A DNA stretch of 64,000 nucleotides. Origin: Amanita rubescens (taxonomy: Eukaryota; Basidiomycota; Agaricomycetes; Agaricales; Amanitaceae). Below, in pieces: positions 23,713-35,096 of this stretch. The position numbers were made by a program, and so were the translations under genes. Numbering within the stretch: the stretch's first letter is position 1; each line of letters begins with the position of its first letter. The notes under the pieces are model-generated. The model was not told where the DNA came from. It did not search any database and saw only the letters and a program-made list of their open reading frames with translations. The DNA lies in the NCBI GenBank assembly GCA_015039365.1, contig WION01000273.1, forward strand, positions 1-64,000. The letters are read 5' to 3'.

Positions 23713-26057
23713 ATGAATTTCCCTCCAAGTTTGGAGCTTTCTCAATTGTCCTTGTTGCTGGAAAATGATCTCCAGCTCTTCGCAACCGGTTCCAACGACA
23801 TCCAGAATGCAGCTCTCCTAGCAACACAGTCCCTTTTCAACCATTGTAAGTTTTGCTGTTTCAATTACTATCTGTTCCTGTCCAACTTGTTGCCTACGCA
23901 GCACTACGTTCTGAGAGATCTTCAAAGGAACATATCGACCAACTTGTATCGTCGCTAGACCCTTTGGATGCTCCCAAGACTAGGTCCAAGACTAATGGAA
24001 AACGCAAACGAAGCCCCAGTCCGTGTCCGAACCCCAAAATACAGTTCCTGCCCACTCCGTTGAGAGAATTATTTGTAGACGGGATGAACGAAGATCAGCT
24101 ATGGGCACAAATAGATCTACGGACGAAGAACATTCGCGACATTCTCAACTTAGTGTTAGAAGAAGACGGACCCTTGGAAAGCGATGAAGGGGAAGAAGTG
24201 GATGATGAAAGCGAAAGTGAGGAAGAGGAAATGGAGCTGCAAGATTTATTGGCAGCTTACGACGGCGATGATGTCGAGTGGTCTGACGAGGACAATGCCA
24301 GCGATGAAGATGTAGAAAATGAGGAAGAATTTGGACTTGGCGATGGCGATCAAATTGAAACAATTGCAGAGTTACGCGATCCATCTTCGGACGAGGAGAG
24401 TGAGCCTGTATCATTAAGAACAAAGCTAAAACCAAAACATGGAAGACAGCCTCAGCTGGACGATGACTTCTTTGACCTGGCTGCCTTCAACGCGGAGATA
24501 GAAGCAGCTGAAGCAAGGTCTTCGGGAAGGGGCCGCCTCGGCGGTTCAGACCAGGAGGAAGAATCGGATGACGACGTCATCGATATGTTCGCGCCGATTG
24601 GCGAAGATCAATCGCTCGAAGGTGGTCTAGGCGAGGAGCCGCATGGTATGTATCACAACTACGCTGTTTAAAAACGTCTAACAGTTTCTGCCAGAATTAT
24701 ATTATAACGACTTTTTCGTGCCCCCAAAACGGCAGCGAATACCTCGTATATCAATCTCTCCGGAGAAAGCTGGAAAAGTCCGGTTTCATGAAGAAGTCCG
24801 GGTCAAAAAAATTGAGGCAAAAGGGAAGAATCGGCCCTTGTCAACCCTCTATGACGATGACGATGATGAACTTGAGGAAGCGGAGGAAGATTCTGATGAA
24901 GCAGAAGAAGAGTCACGATATATTGATGATTCTCATAGTATTGGAAGCGAGACCGGCGGTGAGGATGAATCCGATGCTTCCGTCATGGACGCTGCTGAGG
25001 GAGCAGGACGAGAAACGATTGATCGTTTTAAAGACGATCTTTTCGCAGAAGAAGAGGATGACGACGGTTCGTACCCTGCTATCCATAGATACATTTCCTT
25101 CTGATTGTCGAGGATAGAGGATATGACGTCCCACGAAAAACGGATGGCTACCTTATCTAAACAAATTGCCGAGTTAGAAACGGAAAATATTGGGCCAAAG
25201 GACTGGGCCCTCATGGGAGAAGCAGGTTCAAAATCCCGACCACAAAACTCTCTGCTAGAGGAGGATCTAGAGTTCGAGAGAGTCATAAAGCCAGTACCTG
25301 TCGTTACGCAGGAGACTGTTCGCTCCTTAGAAGACAGGATCAAGGCGAGAATACTTGAGGGACAATTTGACGACGTTGTTCGTCTACGTCCACATGACGA
25401 TAAACCATTCCTTCCTTCACGGTTCTTGGAACTCAAGGATACGAAGTCTGCTCAGTCTCTTGCTCAAATATACGAGGAAGAGTACATGGCAGCGCAGACA
25501 AATGGGACCCCCGGTGATGACCGTGATGGAAAACTCCAAAAAGAACACCAAGAAATTGAGAAACTTTGGGAATCAATATGTTACAAGCTTGATGCTCTAT
25601 GTAACGCTCATTATATTCCGAAGCAAGTGAGTAACAATGCCTGCTCTATAGCTTAGTTACGAGCATTGCATTACAGCCCAGGGCAATCATATCAACTGTT
25701 TCAAACGTCCCTGTTGCTACGCTTGAATCTGCATTGCCCACTACCAAATCAGCGAAGACGGTGCTTGCGCCGGAGGAATTATTTGTGCCCACAGGTTCAG
25801 ATCTCCGAGCTCGGAGCGAACTGACGCCATCGGAAAAGCGGTCTCTCCATAACAAGAAAAAGAAGGCAAAGAGGAAGGCACGAGATCTTCTACAAAATCA
25901 TACAGATAAATATGCGAAAATGAAGGATCCTCGAAAGCAGAAGCAAGCGGCTTTGGAAACCGTAGTTAAGAGCGGGAAGGGCGTGACAGTTGTCGGGAAG
26001 AAGAACAAAGAGTTGCTAACGAGGAAAAGCAAAAAGCTGGGTAATACAAAAATATAG
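23713..26057 (+). CDS. MPP10: U3 snoRNP protein MPP10
   Basis: Component of the small-subunit processome needed for 18S rRNA maturation in the nucleolus. The protein starts MNFPPSLELSQLSLLLEN and contains long acidic tracts rich in Asp/Glu/Ser, typical of MPP10. Conserved blocks follow: NDFFVPPKRQRIPR, TSHEKRMATLSKQIAELETE, IGPKDWALMGEA, RPQNSLLEEDLEFERV, ARILEGQFDDVVR. The C terminus is basic (NKKKKAKRKARDLL, then RKSKKLGNTKI). Five or so short introns are needed. The frame is intact across the exons I followed. Confidence 0.92.
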
Positions 26058-26180
26058 GCATAGCCAGTACACAAGGCTGTGGGATTACAGTACATGTGAC
26101 CATCAGTCAAAGGGACGATGGTTACGGTTTGACACATATAAGTAAACCCTCCTGTTGTTTCCCTCTCTCATACCACTACC

Positions 26181-27325
26181 ATGCCACTATTCAAACGCCA
26201 AGAAAAGGTCTTGATACCCCCCGTTCCAGGATCCACAACCATAGACAACCCCTCCCCTCGTCAAGGACCCAAAAGTCACGCCAACACCTATGTCCGCAGC
26301 AGAGATGGCGATCCATATAACTTTCCTACTAGATCTGCTGTCTCTACTCCCAGTGATGCAAATGCACTTCGGGACAGGTACGGCAGAAATGATGGCGTCG
26401 GCGACGTTTATTCACGCGGCGGTGCCGACATAGTCAAGGACCGTAGCGAACTGTTCGCTGGGTACAAGCCACAGTCTCAGTCCAATCGATTCGCAGGTGG
26501 TCCGGCGGACAATGAAGGAAATGATGAAGACGTTGAGGGCATTAAGTCTCAGACTCGGTTCATCAAGCAGGACAGCGTAAATACGACAAGAAATGCCCTG
26601 CGTCTCGCTAGGGAAGCTGAAGAAACAGCACGCAATACATTGACGAAAATTGGAGATCAGTCAGGTAAGGTGGTCCCGCGTACGGTTATTTGCTGGCTGA
26701 CCGTTCATCAGAGAAACTGGCATCCACTGAGCGGCACCTCGACGTCGCCAAGGGTCACTCACAACGAGCCACCGACAAGACAGACGAACTTAAACAGCTC
26801 AACCGCTCCATTTTCCGCCCTGTCATTACTTTCAATAAAGATGCTAAGCGCGCTGCGCAAGAAGCAGAGATTCAAGCTCGTTACGAAGAGGAACGACTAG
26901 AGCGAGAGCGGGCTATGAAGGATATTAGAGAGACGCAAAATCGCCTTGGTCGTGCTGCTACATACGGTCGCAACGATGAGGAAGGTATTGGCGGTCGCCT
27001 ACGAACAGCAGAACAGCTCGGAAAGAGAAAGGAGGAGCGAAAACGCTACCAGTTTGAGGCGGAAGCCTCCGACGATGAACTAGAAGACCAAATCGACGAT
27101 AATTTAGATGAGATCAGTGACGCGACGAAACGCTTGAAAGCGCTGGCCATGGGCATGGGGCAAGAGCTCGATACCCAGATACAGAGAATTGAACGAATTG
27201 ATAACAAGACGCTCAACCTGGATAACAAGGTTCTCATGAACACGGAGCGTGTAAGTACCATTTCTTGTGCAGCGCCCAAATGCTAATGACATGTTTTGAA
27301 TCTGCAGCTTAAGAAAATCAAGTAG
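26181..27325 (+). CDS. SEC9: SNAP-25-like t-SNARE Sec9
   Basis: Plasma-membrane Qb/Qc SNARE for exocytosis. After a Pro/Arg-rich N terminus (MPLFKRQEKVLIPPVPGS) the first coiled coil runs from about QDSVNTTRNALRLAREAEET through STERHLDVAKGHSQRATDKT. The second runs from about DDELEDQIDDNLDEISDATK to the end (VLMNTERLKKIK). Heptad positions end in central Gln residues. Two introns split the gene: one after GDQS and one just before the last residues. No Cys-rich palmitoylation loop is seen, as in yeast Sec9. It lies just upstream of the SRA gene on the same strand. Confidence 0.9.
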
Positions 27326-27386
27326 AGATGGTACTTTGCAGGAACTATTATAATATGTGCCAGGGTTGTTTACTTAGATCTGGATC

Positions 27387-27485
27387 TGAACGTGAACGTT
27401 GAATAATTATTTGCGGTTGTAAACGGACCTAAAATAGGATGTCGTTACGTTAACCGTACGTTGAACTTTGAACGTGAACGTTCAA
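27387..27485 (+). promoter_or_regulatory. Two copies of TGAACGTGAACGTT upstream of the SRA gene
   Basis: The same 14-base core is at 27387-27400 and 27469-27482. The second copy extends to a perfect inverted repeat, TTGAACGT-GA-ACGTTCAA, at 27468-27485, only about 20 bases from the SRA start codon. This looks like a dimer-binding site; no known factor is assigned. Confidence 0.5.
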
Positions 27486-27504
27486 CGAACGCATTCAGGT
27501 AATC

Positions 27505-28973
27505 ATGTCTTGCGAATATGAGAAACAGCGTCAGATCAATATGGAAAGGGTATGTTTCCTATCTTTTTCATGTTCCTCTCTTACACCACTGCTTCAGAAT
27601 AGGGAGTTGCTCCAAACTCTTGGTTTATACAAACCACAGATCGAGCCGAAAGAAAAGCGTGAAAAAGTAACAAAGAAGCGCAAGACAGAAAATGATGAAT
27701 CCCCACGCGTCCCAAAAGCACAGCGCACATCAGTAGATTCAGAGGATGGCACCGCTGTTGTGCGCCGTAGCGCGAGAAATGCGGGGAAGACTATAGATTA
27801 CAATTCAGAAATCCAGCGAAGCCTACCTAAACCATTGACACGAGGAATTCCCAAATCAGGAAACGAAGGACCACAAGGGAGAGATGGTGACAGCAAACGC
27901 GTACATGACCCGTTCGAATCATTTGAGCTCGTAGGTGTGCTCCGTGTGCTGACTTTCCTTATAATAGCAAAACTTTTGGGCATATTTCTGGCGTTGAGGT
28001 TGGTACTTGGTGGGAGTCAAGGCAGGGTTGCAGCGCAGATGCTATTCACGCGTAAGGCGCTCTTGATATCAAAGGTGACGCGTCTCTTTACAAGCCATTA
28101 CATAGGCCATGGGTTGCAGGCATCTCTGGCGGCAGACAGGGTGCATACAGCGTTGCTCTGAGTGGTGGCTACGAAGACGACATTGATCTTGGCTACGGAT
28201 TGTACGTGTTAAGTTCCCTCATTAGTAGGCTGGTCTGACACGCGCATAGTACGTATACGGGTTCTGGTTCGTGTATCTCGCTCCCTGAGCGCGATCTCCC
28301 GATAATATGACGCGTAGGTGGTCGCGACCTGAAGGGGACCAAAAAAGCACCAAAGAATGTAAGCACCGTTGGTTAGGAAGAAATATTATGCGTTAACTGT
28401 TCCAAGCTTCGCACCGCGCCGCAAAGTTCCGACCAATCTTTTGAACATCCGGTACGTGGTTATTCACTTGAGGAATGCACGCTCACTTTCGCGATAGTTC
28501 AATAAAGCGCTCTTGGTAGGTTTTAGCCGACTTGCACTTTGCAGTTTAAACAACCGGAAATGTAAGGTATCTAGCGAAAAGAAAAAACCTGTCCGCGTTA
28601 TTCGTGGTTTCAAGCTCAGGTCAAAGTATGCTCCAAGTGAAGGGTGAGTAGAATATGCCGCAAATATGGACAGACCTCAGCGAGAATCAGCTATCGTTAC
28701 GATGGACTTTACACCGTGGAAAGGGTATATTCCGTGGCTGAATCTCTTGATCTTGACTAACTGCGGTTAAAGGCCTGGATGGAAAAAGGTTTGAATCCCG
28801 GAGGACACCTGGTGTGCAAATACGCCTTCAAGGTGAGGATGTTGTTATTCAGAGAAACAATAGCGAGATTTATCTTGGTGTAGCGCCTCCCTGGCCAATC
28901 GCGCATCCCAGAGCAAGACGATGGTGAAGGCCAATCTGATTCCGATTCAGAAGGAGACCAGGATGATTCTTAA
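27505..28973 (+). CDS. SRA/YDG domain protein
   Basis: SRA domains read 5-methylcytosine or hemimethylated CpG, as in UHRF1. A first exon (MSCEYEKQRQINMER) and a basic Lys/Arg linker lead to the SRA core in consecutive exons. These are FGHISGVEVGTWWESRQGCS, APWVAGISGGRQGAYSVALS, GGYEDDIDLGYGFTYTGSGG, RDLKGTKKAPKN, KKPVRVIRGFKLRSKYAP, YRYDGLYTVERAWMEKGLN and GGHLVCKYAFKR. An acidic tail ends EGDQDDS. The exon border before KKPVRV near 28520-28590 is unclear; reading through keeps the frame but adds about 24 residues. No RING, PHD or Tudor domain is present. Confidence 0.87.
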
Positions 28974-29200
28974 TCGCGTAACCAAATACGTCATGACGAT
29001 ACCCCAGAACCAATTTCCCTATACGTGAACTTACATTCTTGTACATGAGTTCCACAGTACATACATCATCGACCGACTATGATATCCTCGCAGAAGTTAT
29101 CACAATATCTAGTTTCATAAATGACCAGACATACAATAACGGAAAGTGACATTTATTGTACACTTGCAGCGATTGGAACGAAATCATGGGAAAAAGCCTA

Positions 29201-30260
29201 CTATGCGTAAATGGATTGGCGAACGATTTCTATGAATGCTTCCCGAGGATCGCCTTTTGGCCTGCTTAGCCTCCAAAGGTGATAAATTGCCCGAATGGCA
29301 TCACCAAGGTATACATCGCTGGGGTGTTCGGCTTTGCATACGAGGGACGACTTCGGATCTGAGCCGTCCCCAATCGCGGAGGAGTCTGATGGGTGCTCCG
29401 GAGATAACGTCCGCGAGACAGAGTCCGATTTGAATGACGCATCACCGAATCGAACACTGGCAGAGAGATCGGCGAGACGACGAGCTAGTAGCTCGGGGGA
29501 GGGAGGCTCCAAAGGATTGTATATCTCAGTTTTAGTGACGGGATAGGACACCATGACTCGATCATGTTCCTCGTATGTCTGGTCGACCCTGTTTTGTTTC
29601 CGTGACGGCGAAGGCGACGTAGAGTCGCCAGACCCTGTCCGAAATTCGAAACTTGAGGAGATAGACTTGGGAATAACGTAATTACTTACCCTGGATGGTC
29701 GAATAACGAGCCCAATAATCATCCTCTGAATTAGACTGAGGTTTCCGGTCATTATCACAGACCTCGTCTAATTGGTCCGGAGTGCCCCAGTATGAGTCTG
29801 CGTCCATTTCGGACTGGTCAAAGGATGTTTGCGACATGGCTTGATCGACGGAAGCGACGGAATCTTGCGGAAAGGGCATCAGACCGAGGTTATGGTATTT
29901 CCACGTCGCATCATCATTGTCCCAGATGAAGACGAGACGGATAAAGGAATTGGAAGCGGGATCTGTTGACGCGACGGAAACATGCGCCAGTGTGGTCTCT
30001 TCATCAGAGGTATATGTAATAGTATACACAATATCGACTTGGTCGTCCGGCGGCGACGAAAGGCCGATAAGAGCTTCAGCGAGTAACTCTGGCGAAGAGC
30101 CAGGCCAAGCAAGATAAGCTACATAATCATCTGGAGAGATGTTAAGAAAATGATGCCTTTGAAGAAGAGACTTGGAGAGAAGATAGGGAGGGAGCGGGAG
30201 AGCCTGTGAGATGTAGAGGTGGACTAGGCGGATCGTATCCTGAGAGACGGAAGGCGGCAT
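29201..30260 (-). CDS. Uncharacterised protein
   Basis: Not recognised. The ATG at 30258-30260 (MPPSVSQDTIRLVHLYIS) is in frame with a first exon of about 190 codons. It contains hydrophobic-polar segments (FLNISPDDYVAYLAW, LVFIWDNDDATWKYHNLGL) and an acidic run near EDDYWARYS. A short intron leads to a second exon rich in Ser, Pro and acidic residues (RKQNRVDQTYEEHDRVM, IYNPLEPPSPELLARRLADL). It ends with a helical segment (RAIYHLWRLSRPKGDPREAF). No signal peptide or TM segment was seen. It probably is a basidiomycete-restricted protein. Its start faces a secreted-protein gene only 40 bases away. Confidence 0.6.
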
Positions 30261-30300
30261 CAGCACACGTGATGCCAGCTACCCTTTCTCTCAGGTAGCC
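30261..30300. promoter_or_regulatory. 40-base divergent gap with a CACGTG box
   Basis: Only 40 bases separate two outward start codons. A CACGTG E-box lies in it (30265-30270). The two transcripts must start inside one another's promoters or coding region, unless one start codon is misassigned. Confidence 0.5.
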
Positions 30301-30810
30301 ATGAAGGCTCTCCCAGTCCTTCTCTTTATCTTCCTCTTCTCTTTCGTCTCTGCTCAGCAGGTTCGTTTTCTCTTTATTCTCTATGCTTCTCAAACTCACT
30401 CTCTACAGACGACACCAAACTCTGTCACAGTTTTCACCTCCCTCGTCGTATCTACAGGTTTTGGAGCTGGCCGTAACCCCACCGTTGCCACCGCCACCAT
30501 CCTCATCACCTCTACACTTCCACCTGCTGCGAGCTCCACGCCTACCGGAAATTCCACCTCGAACAATAACAGCACGTCAATAGCTTCAGTCAGCCAAAAT
30601 GCAACCACATCCGCGACTAGCACTCTACCAACTGCGCCTACTACTGTAACCGGTGGAGGTATCAGCGGCATGGCTCCAATTCCAGGTGAAACTGGGGGTC
30701 AATTTGGTCCACCAGATGGTTACATCGCCGCTGCTACTGCACTAAGACGAAATGCACTTTTGGTGGGACTAGGGGGCTGTATTATTGGTGGCGCTTTGAT
30801 TATACTTTAG
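30301..30810 (+). CDS. Secreted Ser/Thr-rich, GPI-anchor-like protein
   Basis: Start MKALPVLLFIFLFSFVSAQQ is a clean signal peptide. The mature part is short, Ser/Thr/Ala/Pro-rich with several Asn-X-Ser/Thr sites (NSTSNNNSTS). The C terminus is a hydrophobic segment (VGLGGCIIGGALIIL) preceded by RR and small residues, as in GPI-anchored cell-wall proteins. One intron of about 49 bases follows the signal peptide. Family not recognised. Role in the cell wall is an inference. Confidence 0.75.
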   Translation: MKALPVLLFIFLFSFVSAQQVRFLFILYASQTHSLQTTPNSVTVFTSLVVSTGFGAGRNPTVATATILITSTLPPAASSTPTGNSTSNNNSTSIASVSQNATTSATSTLPTAPTTVTGGGISGMAPIPGETGGQFGPPDGYIAAATALRRNALLVGLGGCIIGGALIIL

Positions 30811-31020
30811 ACAGAAATCGGACCATGCAGAGCGATATCTTTTTTACATTCTTTACACTAACGGACATGAACATTATAGTACTGCACTTGGGCGGAACGA
30901 TAGTAATATATCAATGCGGGACCCTGTACGATCACTGTTAAAAGTATATAGAGCGTATCGCCCACTGGCTGGGTTGGTAACGAGCCAGTAACTCCGGCGA
31001 AGATCATAACCTGGAACTTC

Positions 31021-31157
31021 AATGGGCAGAAAAGCTTTAACTCCCGATGAGTTAATCACTGTGTCTGACATGGCCTCTCGGATTCGAACTTAAATGGGCA
31101 GAAAAGCTTTAACTCCCGAGGAGTTAACCACTGTCTGACATGGCCTCCCGGATTCGT
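31021..31157 (+). repeat. Direct tandem duplication of about 65 bp spanning a start codon
   Basis: Copies at 31021-31086 and 31093-31156 are nearly identical (GGGCAGAAAAGCTTTAACTC shared), differing by about four substitutions and a two-base gap. Each copy carries ATGGCCTCXCGGATTCG. The first copy's frame ends after seven codons; the second opens a longer frame at 31140. Confidence 0.85.
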
Positions 31158-31923
31158 GAATGTGAAGTTATCTTCATGGATCAAGCAGCAGTTTTACGAC
31201 AGGATGTGAAGGGCTTACAAGCAGCACACGCTCGCGTTTTCGCAGGTGAATCTTCTCAGGAACCAATGGACTCGGATCGGGAGGGCTATGCCGAATGGAA
31301 GTCAGCATGGAGGCGTATTGTCGGATTGAGCCTCGTAGTCCTGACGAGTGAATGTGTGGCAACAGCGGAGGGTTGACTTTGGCTCATCGCGGGTGCAGCA
31401 CTGGCCCTATCAACATCTTACATACGTAACTTATATAAGCTCCCTCAACATGTTATGCTCGCTATTTGTGAACGGACGCGGTTACAGTGAGTTCGCACAA
31501 GTTCTACCTATTGTGATGTCAACAATTATTGTCTAGTGAGTCTTGGCAGGAGAAGCGGAAGGCTCACCTTCAACTGGATACCAGTTCAATCATCGCCATA
31601 CCTCCACGTACGCCTTCCCTCCCCGTTTGACAACATTGCCGTGGGATTACGTCGACAGTGGCAGCGTAGATCTCCTGCCTGTTGAGGACTGTATTCCAGA
31701 CTTTGTCGAAGTCCCCTGCAGGTTACTTGGCCATGTCTTTGTGCACCACGACCAGGCAGCCGACGATGACGACTTGTTCAAGATTGTTGATCGCATCTCT
31801 TCTGACTTGAGAGACACGTCTTTTGAGGTCCAGTTTGTTGACTTGAGGGACACTATTATGGTTCCAGAGTCGAAATTGTTGGACATGGTACAACGTAGTA
31901 TGATCTGTTGGAAGAGCCCGTAG
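31140..31923 (+). CDS. Uncharacterised protein, exon structure uncertain
   Basis: Not recognised and of low confidence. A first exon starting MASRIRECEVIFMDQAAVLR reads into a helical, charged stretch (QDVKGLQAAHARVFAGESSQ, then YAEWKSAWRRIV). Further exons probably lie at 31540-31923, one of which reads DCIPDFVEVPCRLLGHVFVH and FKIVDRISSDLRDTSFEVQF. How these exons join is not resolved; intervening sequence near 31320-31540 may be introns. A shadow frame on the opposite strand over 31650-31980 is also open, so the strand itself is not certain. It starts inside the duplicated segment. Confidence 0.35.
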
Positions 31924-32225
31924 TGCAGTGGTATTCCATAGACTTGATTTCATGCAAGCTTTCGTTCCAATGACCAAGTCGATTCTCTTTCATCGCCCAG
32001 GTATAATAATTACTTACCAAGGGCTGCTTGAGCTAGAGGGAAGTGGTGGCGGTAGCGGGGGCTCGTTGGGGACCATTCGGGTGAGGGAGGGAGGTGCAGA
32101 TAACCTGCGGGTAGATTGAGTGATACCCGTGCCAGTAGTGGAGAAGGCCTCAAGAGAAAGAGGGTGGCGGTGGTTGCTGGAGGCTGTTTGGCGAGTGAGA
32201 GGGAACCTGGACCTTAGCGATTGCA
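31924..32225. other. Gap before MYG1
   Basis: No gene seen. GGT/GGC-rich triplets near 32040-32060 look like a short low-complexity run. The rest should hold MYG1 promoter and leader. Confidence 0.35.
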
Positions 32226-33716
32226 ATGGCAACACTATTCTTATGTAATGCATGCAGTATGATGCAAAACTTGCGATGTGTTTCACACAGACTCTTACCA
32301 ACTGTTAAGCGTATTAACTGTCGAGCGAGAGTCATGTCCGATGCACAACAGGCAAAGAGACAGAAAATAGATCACCCAAAGGTAGCCCATATACTTAAGG
32401 AACATCGGTTAGCATCTCAACTTCATGAACTAGGTGATCGGCACCCATAACGGCACTTTCCACTGCGACGAAGCTTTGGCCGTCTTTTTGCTTCGTCAAA
32501 CGGCTACATATCGCGATGCCGGTTAGTCATAAATTTACCGCCTTGTGTCTTTTTACATGTAGTCGGATGCTTAGAGCTGAGACGAACCCGTGATCCTGAG
32601 GCCCTGAAATCTTGCGACATCGTAGTAGACGTGGGCGCAGTCTATGATGAAGCAACTCAACGTTTCGATCATCACCAACGAGGCTTCACAGAAGTTTTCG
32701 GACATGGGTTTGGAACGAAGCTATCTTCTGCGGGCCTGATCTACAAGTGCGTTACTGTGGCGTTTGTTTTACAGTGTCCCTCACCTGTCCTCGTATTTCA
32801 GACACTTCGGTAAAGACATCATTGCCAGCAAGACACAATTATCTATCGACGATTCGAACGTTGAAACACTATGGTTGAAGATATACAAGGTACACCAGGC
32901 ACAATGCAAATTCGCCGGATTTTGAACCACATTACAGGAATTTATAGAAGCTATTGATGGGATCGACAACGGTGTTTCTCAATATCCGATCGATATAAAA
33001 CCGCGGTATAGGAGTCGCACTGACTTATCGAGCCGTGTGGGACACCTCAATCCTGCTTGGAACGAGCCCTTCGATTCTCAGTCGGTAGACGTACGTGATC
33101 TGGCTGCAAAACCTTTCCCCCATTCAACGTGTGATCCCAGGCTCGCTTTCTCCAAGCGTCCGAACTGACTGGGCAGGAATTCCTTGGAAGGCTTACCTAT
33201 TATTCCAGTGCTTGGCTTCCCGCTCGCGGTATACTGATCTCGTCCGTGATTTCCAGTAAAAAGGAAGTGGATCCAACAGGCCAAATTATACTGCTGGAAC
33301 GATTCCTTCCCTGGAAGGTATCTTCACCCCCTTTGGTGGAAGCCTGCGCTAACGAGTCCCATAGGAGCATCTATTCGAACTCGAACAAGAGGCAAACTCC
33401 GTAGCCCAACCCAACCAAGCCATTTACGTCATTTATCCAGACGAGACGGCGAACAACTGGCGCGTTCAGGCTGTCCCAATCTCTTCTGATAGTTTTGAAA
33501 GCCGCAAGGCCTTGCCCGAAATTTGGAGAGGCCTCAGGGATGACGAGCTTTCAAAAACCTCGGGTGCTGATGGCAGCATATTTGTACATGCATCTGGGTT
33601 CATAGGAGGTTCGTCAGCGTGTCACAGTTGCGGCAGTTTGCTAAAACAGCAACCTTACAGGAAATAAAACAAAGGACGGCGCTTTGCAGCTAGCCAAGAC
33701 GGCATTGATGTTGTAG
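32226..33716 (+). CDS. MYG1: MYG1 family exonuclease (DHH-related)
   Basis: MYG1 is a 3'-5' RNA exonuclease found in the nucleus and mitochondria. The N terminus up to [11 protein letters not shown] has basic and hydrophobic residues fitting a mitochondrial signal; internal Mets at 32259 or 32334 are alternatives. After an intron comes [20 protein letters not shown], then [20 protein letters not shown] with [14 protein letters not shown], which carry the family's metal-binding His and Asp residues. [33 protein letters not shown] and [15 protein letters not shown] follow. The C-terminal half runs through [20 protein letters not shown], ending [18 protein letters not shown]. About seven short introns are seen and the frame is intact. 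Confidence 0.92.
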
Positions 33717-34202
33717 ATATGTGAACTTGTGTCTTATAACAATTTTTGCAAGATGATTCAGGCGATTGATCCGATCAGTGCCTACAAAATGCTTTGTCGT
33801 CTGGAATGGATAAACCTCGTGTTTTCGGCGCGATAACGACGTGTCTTCCTTGGAATCCTTGGAAATGATGCTTGTCAGCGTGCACAACATGCGCCTCGAG
33901 CACGATTCATTTAAGGGTGCGTACACCACAGCTGCACGTGTTAGGCCTCCGCATGTAACGTTGCACTGTCTCTGCACAGAATCTTCGGGAGAACAGCAGC
34001 TAAATTGCCGGCCTACCTGTCACGCTTTCTGGTTTTGAATCATCACCCACCTCTCCAGTCCGAAAAACTCAGCACGTGAACCAGCCTGAATACAAAAAAG
34101 CGACGTCCCCATCGCATCCCTGACACGACACGTTATCCGACCAACAACAGAAACCACCCCAAGTACTCGAACAAGCGACGAACAGCCAAGTTCCGAACTA
34201 AG
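33717..34202. other. Gap between MYG1 and a tetraspan gene
   Basis: About 490 bases without a supported gene. It holds the MYG1 3' end and the promoter of the next gene, with a CACGTG box near 34073. Short open frames on both strands lack any family signal. Confidence 0.4.
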
Positions 34203-34866
34203 ATGTCTTCTTTACTGAAGGCAAATTATCATCCGGTCTTATTCTTTCTGATGACTTGCATTGCGGTGGCCGAACTTGGTCTGACCGCGTTTCTCATAAC
34301 TGCGGGCAACGCTAATGGGACATGGCCCGGTGCCAAATACCATCATTTGTGAGCCCAGTGGCTCTTGTTTCCCACTACTTCGCTCACATTCGTCTAGGTT
34401 GATATTATTCTGCTTCAACTCCGCATGGACGACTTTGTTTTCTACAGGATACCTGGTTTGGATGGCTGATGCAGGCATACAGATGCTTGCTAGCATAGCA
34501 AGTTCTGTGATTTGGTTGCTCGTTACGAGCGTTCTATGGGTAAATGCCAATTCTATTTTTTGGAATAATGGTTAACAAATAGTGGAATTAGGGGGTTGCA
34601 GCAGGCCTTATGCGTGTTACACGAAGTGGTGGTGACTGCGCACAAGCGACTGTCGTCTCCAGGTCGGGTAAACTCATGTCTTCACGTCATAATCTGACTA
34701 ATACCTTTACAGGTGCCGTCAGTCGCTTACTGTTGAAGCATTTGGGTGGACACAATTCGGCTTATGTCTCCTGGCGTTAATGACAACGTGCTTGTGGATA
34801 TGTAGCACGGATGCTGCGCAGCGGAGCAAGAAGCTTGCCTTCAGGGATGCACAACGTCTAGTGTAG
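34203..34866 (+). CDS. Four-TM membrane protein, MARVEL-like
   Basis: Start MSSLLKANYHPVLFFLMTCI opens TM1. Three further hydrophobic segments follow in successive exons: LILFCFNSAWTTLFSTGYLV, ASIASSVIWLLVTSVLW, and FGLCLLALMTTCLWI. The short charged tail ends AAQRSKKLAFRDAQRLV. The spacing of four TM helices with polar loops matches the fungal MARVEL-domain family of membrane-organising proteins, but sequence identity within that family is low, so this is a fold-level guess. Three introns of about 50-70 bases are spliced. Confidence 0.65.
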
Positions 34867-35096
34867 ACATGTATGATGTATGTACTATCATCCATGAGTG
34901 CTTTGACCTTCACATATCGCGATACGTTCGAATTCTATAAATATAGGGAATGTCCTTAGCTACACAACCTTTTCCCACCTGCGACGCGAGGGTCTCGTAT
35001 GGTGTATAACAAAAAATGTGGTTCATTTCTGATACTGCTGCCGTTCGTTGCCAGCATGACATCTTTCGAATTTGATTTTGAAATCTAGGACGTCCG

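Noticed and set aside
31060..31100. tRNA-like T-loop GGATTCGAACT on the minus strand
   Set aside because: The T-stem does not pair and it lies inside the duplicated segment at a start codon; coincidence.
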